The position numbers and the translations under genes were made by a program. A stretch of 11,030 bases of DNA, from NCBI GenBank assembly GCA_000787465.1, contig JSYX01000438.1, positions 1-11,030 on the forward strand. The letters run 5' to 3'. How positions within the stretch are numbered: position 1 is the first letter of the stretch; each line of letters starts with the position of its first letter. Of the stretch, positions 9,236 through 11,030 are shown piece by piece. The stretch is from Thermomucor indicae-seudaticae (taxonomy: Eukaryota; Mucoromycota; Mucoromycetes; Mucorales; Lichtheimiaceae). The notes beneath the pieces are model-generated. The model did not search any database, had not been told where the DNA came from, and saw only the letters and a list, made by a program, of their open reading frames with translations.

Positions 9236-10196
9236 CTCTATGCCCTGATTCTCCTCGTCATGCGCTGTAACCGGCTGTTGCAGTATGACCCTCGTTTTAA
9301 TTCTCGGTGGGGACGCAAACATGACCAGCAATCGGTCCGATTCGTCACGTCAGTGGGCACGACACGAGCGATACTCTATCGTGATAGGTTGCCCAGGATT
9401 GCGTTCAATGCAACGAGTCCTCCGCACGTACGAGTCAAAGTATGGACCACGGCAAAATGAGCATGTGCGGGCGGTCATCAGATAGCGCTGGAGTTTTAAA
9501 GGCAGACGAGTTAACAGCGTGTGCTGCTGAGGCTGATCCACGAGAATGCGAGCGCATGTTTCCAATAGCGACGGTGGGTCATGCGCCAAAGAATAGCTGG
9601 ACTCAGGATATGCACTGAACCCACAAGCAGCAGCCAAAAGTTTGCCCAGAGAAGGCACCTCAGCAATTTCAGCAGGGAGTGTGGTGAGGTCTGGATTATT
9701 CGACAAGGTCAAGGAGATCAGCTTCGGCAAGTTGGCTAGCTCGGGCGGAACGTATCTTAGCTTGTTATGATTGGCTATAGCGATCAGCAGCTCAGGCAAA
9801 GCGCCCATGGAAGCAGGGAAGCTCGAAAGCTGGTTATGACTGAGATTCGGCGCTCTTAATCTGGTTAAACTGCCTATCCTGTCTGGCAATGGAAGGAGTT
9901 GGTTGTGAGACACGTTTAGACAGTGAGGTTCCGAAGATGGCCGATAGTTCTTCTGGAAGACTACTGTATTTTGAAGATATATTTGCAGTGCCCGAAAAGC
10001 GCCTTCGCAGCAGCTGGAAGCCAGGTTTGCGCAGTCTGAAAATTCGGTAGCTACAATGTTTGGCATATGGAACACTTACATTTTGCTGCTGACAGCGCAG
10101 GCTTCGCAGTTGATGCCAAGGCGCCATTTTCGAGTACGGCAAAGGTTTATCAGGTGAGTATCATGTCCTTTACTCGGAAAACAGACACTTCACATC

Positions 10197-10274
10197 CTTA
10201 CCGAAAAATCTAGAGCCATATAGCGGATTAGACGATGCTTCAAGCATCAAAGAGAGCAGGCTTACCGTAAAAAC
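10197..10274. repeat. Imperfect direct repeat flanking a hairpin downstream of the Fanzor stop
   Basis: CTTACCGAAAAATC (10197-10210) and CTTACCGTAAAAAC (10261-10274) share twelve bases with one extra T in the second copy, 64 nt apart; the second copy directly abuts the Fanzor stop codon. On the minus strand each copy contains CGGTAAG, a strong 5' splice-site match. With CTCTAG ending at 10210 and a CTAAT branch, 10210-10265 also fits a 56-nt intron in the 3' UTR. Confidence 0.45.
10234..10248. other. Short hairpin-forming palindrome in the Fanzor 3' flank
   Basis: GATGCTT-C-AAGCATC is a perfect seven-base inverted repeat; as RNA it would fold as a 5-bp stem with a 5-nt loop. It lies 27-41 nt past the Fanzor stop codon, in the region where guide (omega/fRNA) sequences of the TnpB/Fanzor family are normally encoded. 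One small stem is weak evidence for a structured RNA. Confidence 0.3.
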
Positions 10275-11030
10275 CTAAACCCGTGAGGGTCCAGCACCCG
10301 TGGCTGTGGTTTCTCCAGACCGACAGAACTTTTCGGGCCGTCCTACGCCGTTCCAGACGGACTGGCAAATATAAAAAATGTTCTTACTTGCATTGACGTC
10401 CCTGCCCCACAGTATTCCACAGTGATTGCATGCTTGAACACCATGATGTCGGACACCGTCTGCAGTGACAATGCTTCGCAAAGTTCTCACATGTTTGCAA
10501 TTATGACACACCTACTATTAGCGTGAGGAGAGAGGTTGCACGATATAAACCATCCAATCGGATACCTTTGATGTCAAGAACTCATCGACCTTGATTACCA
10601 GAACCTCACCACGCGCTTCTCTTTGCTTGAGAGTACTCCAAAACTTGTTGACAGGGGACTTACGATGGCCTCTGTAACGGTTTTCACCATTGCCAAACAT
10701 ACCTCTGCCAAAGACGAAGAGGGGCATCTTGCCTGCATTGTCAGGCTTGGCTTTTTCCTTTTTCCAAGACTTCTTACCCAGCGTGGGTCGTGCAGCTGAT
10801 AATGGTTGAGCTGGAATCCTACTCAATAGATTTTAGTCGCGAGCATCACCGTGGTTATTTCGGACCATACCTTTCTCTCTGTCCTTTTCGCCGTTTGTGA
10901 AGCTTCTGTCGCCATCTATTCTTCTTTCTGGTTTTGCGGTTCTTGGCTCTGTGTTTCCGTTTCGCTTTATTGTATTTTTTCCCCGCTGTTGTATAGAAGG
11001 ATGTATGAATAGGATAACAGATAGATGAAT
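10275..11030 (-). CDS. Fanzor RNA-guided nuclease, C-terminal half (5' end outside window)
   Basis: Eukaryotic relative of the transposon-encoded TnpB nuclease, which uses a guide RNA to cut DNA. Visible exons on the minus strand: 11030-10871, 10818-10566 and 10511-10275, with GT-AG introns of 52 and 54 nt; the reading frame is kept across both junctions, giving 215 residues. In order: FYTTAG followed by a lysine/arginine-rich stretch, LFVFGRGMFGNG, the RuvC-II glutamate in VDEFLTSK (codon 10581-10583), a zinc ribbon CHNC...CNHC, the RuvC-III aspartate in GRDVNASKNI (codon 10398-10400), and the GRPEKF tail. The second intron falls exactly between TSK and VCHNC. RuvC-I and the guide-binding N-terminus are beyond the window. 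All visible catalytic and zinc residues are intact, with no stop or frameshift, so the gene may be functional. No transposase is seen here. It lies 132 nt upstream of the decayed LRR gene, same strand. Family call is confident; subclass is not assigned. Confidence 0.9.

Larger units (their letters stand above)
9077..10142 (-). pseudogene. Decayed leucine-rich-repeat protein gene (LRRC58-like)
   Basis: The main frame (minus, down to 9350) has about four to five recognisable LRR units, for example CLNVSHNQLLPLPDRIGSL, NLSHNQLSSFPASMGALPEL, HNKLRYVPPELANLPKL and LSNNPDLTTLPAEIAEVPSL. A conserved C-terminal module follows: LPLKLQRYLM, then CSFCRGPYFDSYVRRTRCIE, then ITIEYRSCRAH, as in LRRC58-type proteins. 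Upstream, LRR-like sequence moves between frames: GAFRALQIYLQN is in the main frame, SSLPEELSAIFG (about 9930-9965) is in another frame, and LNVSHNQL returns to the main frame. A TGA at 9350-9352 follows AH, where fungal relatives have Trp (from memory). The same frame then stays open as DESDRLLVMFASPP and a polyglutamine tract to a stop at 9077. A 5' exon starting at 10142 with GTAAGT donor and TTTTCAG acceptor (10037-10080) is possible but joins into a stop. Sequencing errors are an alternative to true decay. Confidence 0.6.

Noticed and set aside
9350..9352. TGA as a selenocysteine codon or a reassigned tryptophan codon
   Set aside because: RPA190 and the carrier use TGG for Trp and TAG or TGA as stops in this window, and no SECIS-like structure was seen; a point mutation is simpler.
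9152..9460. Plus-strand ORF with a long leucine run resembling a membrane anchor or signal peptide
   Set aside because: The leucine run is the CTG/TTG antisense of the polyglutamine tract in the minus-strand LRR frame, and the rest lies antisense to the conserved LRR C-terminus.
9834..10142. ORF starting at 10142 as a real, unspliced first part of the LRR gene
   Set aside because: It contains one LRR-like motif (SSLPEELSAIFG) but then loses the LRR pattern, while the pattern continues in another frame; it is better read as one piece of a disrupted gene.

Overview
The window is nuclear DNA from a fungus, most likely an early-diverging one (Mucoromycota/Mucorales-like; this is inference). The reasons are short GT-AG introns of about 52-78 nt with CTAAC/CTAAT branch points, fungal-type protein families (a Pic2-type carrier, yeast-like RNA polymerase I subunit A190), and a Fanzor nuclease gene, a family known to be common in these fungi. 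There are no bacterial-type operons, and each gene stands on its own transcription unit.

Layout, left to right. (1) 90-1329, minus: complete four-exon gene for a mitochondrial phosphate/copper carrier (Pic2/SLC25A3 type, 340 aa when spliced). (2) 1330-2199: a divergent intergenic region of about 870 nt. It holds a TATA box for the carrier, a perfect inverted repeat, a GC-rich unexplained small ORF, and a possible 5' UTR intron upstream of the next gene. (3) 2200-7851, plus: complete twelve-exon gene for the largest subunit of RNA polymerase I (RPA190, 1659 aa when spliced); all eleven introns could be placed with conserved phase and protein alignment. (4) 8020-9060, minus: an intronless gene for a protein made of three tandem double-stranded-RNA-binding domains, convergent with RPA190. 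(5) 9077-10142, minus: a leucine-rich-repeat protein gene (LRRC58-like C-terminus) that looks decayed, with reading-frame changes and a TGA inside the conserved C-terminal block. (6) 10143-10274: short spacer with a hairpin and an imperfect direct repeat. (7) 10275-11030, minus: the 3' half of a Fanzor (eukaryotic TnpB-like, RNA-guided nuclease) gene, running off the right edge of the window; RuvC-II, the zinc ribbon and RuvC-III are intact and split by two introns.

RPA190 and the carrier are housekeeping genes that share a promoter region. The accessory part of the window is the right end: the Fanzor gene, whose flank would be the expected place of its guide RNA, sits directly upstream of the broken LRR gene. 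All spliced models were made by eye from splice signals and remembered family motifs; no database search was run.
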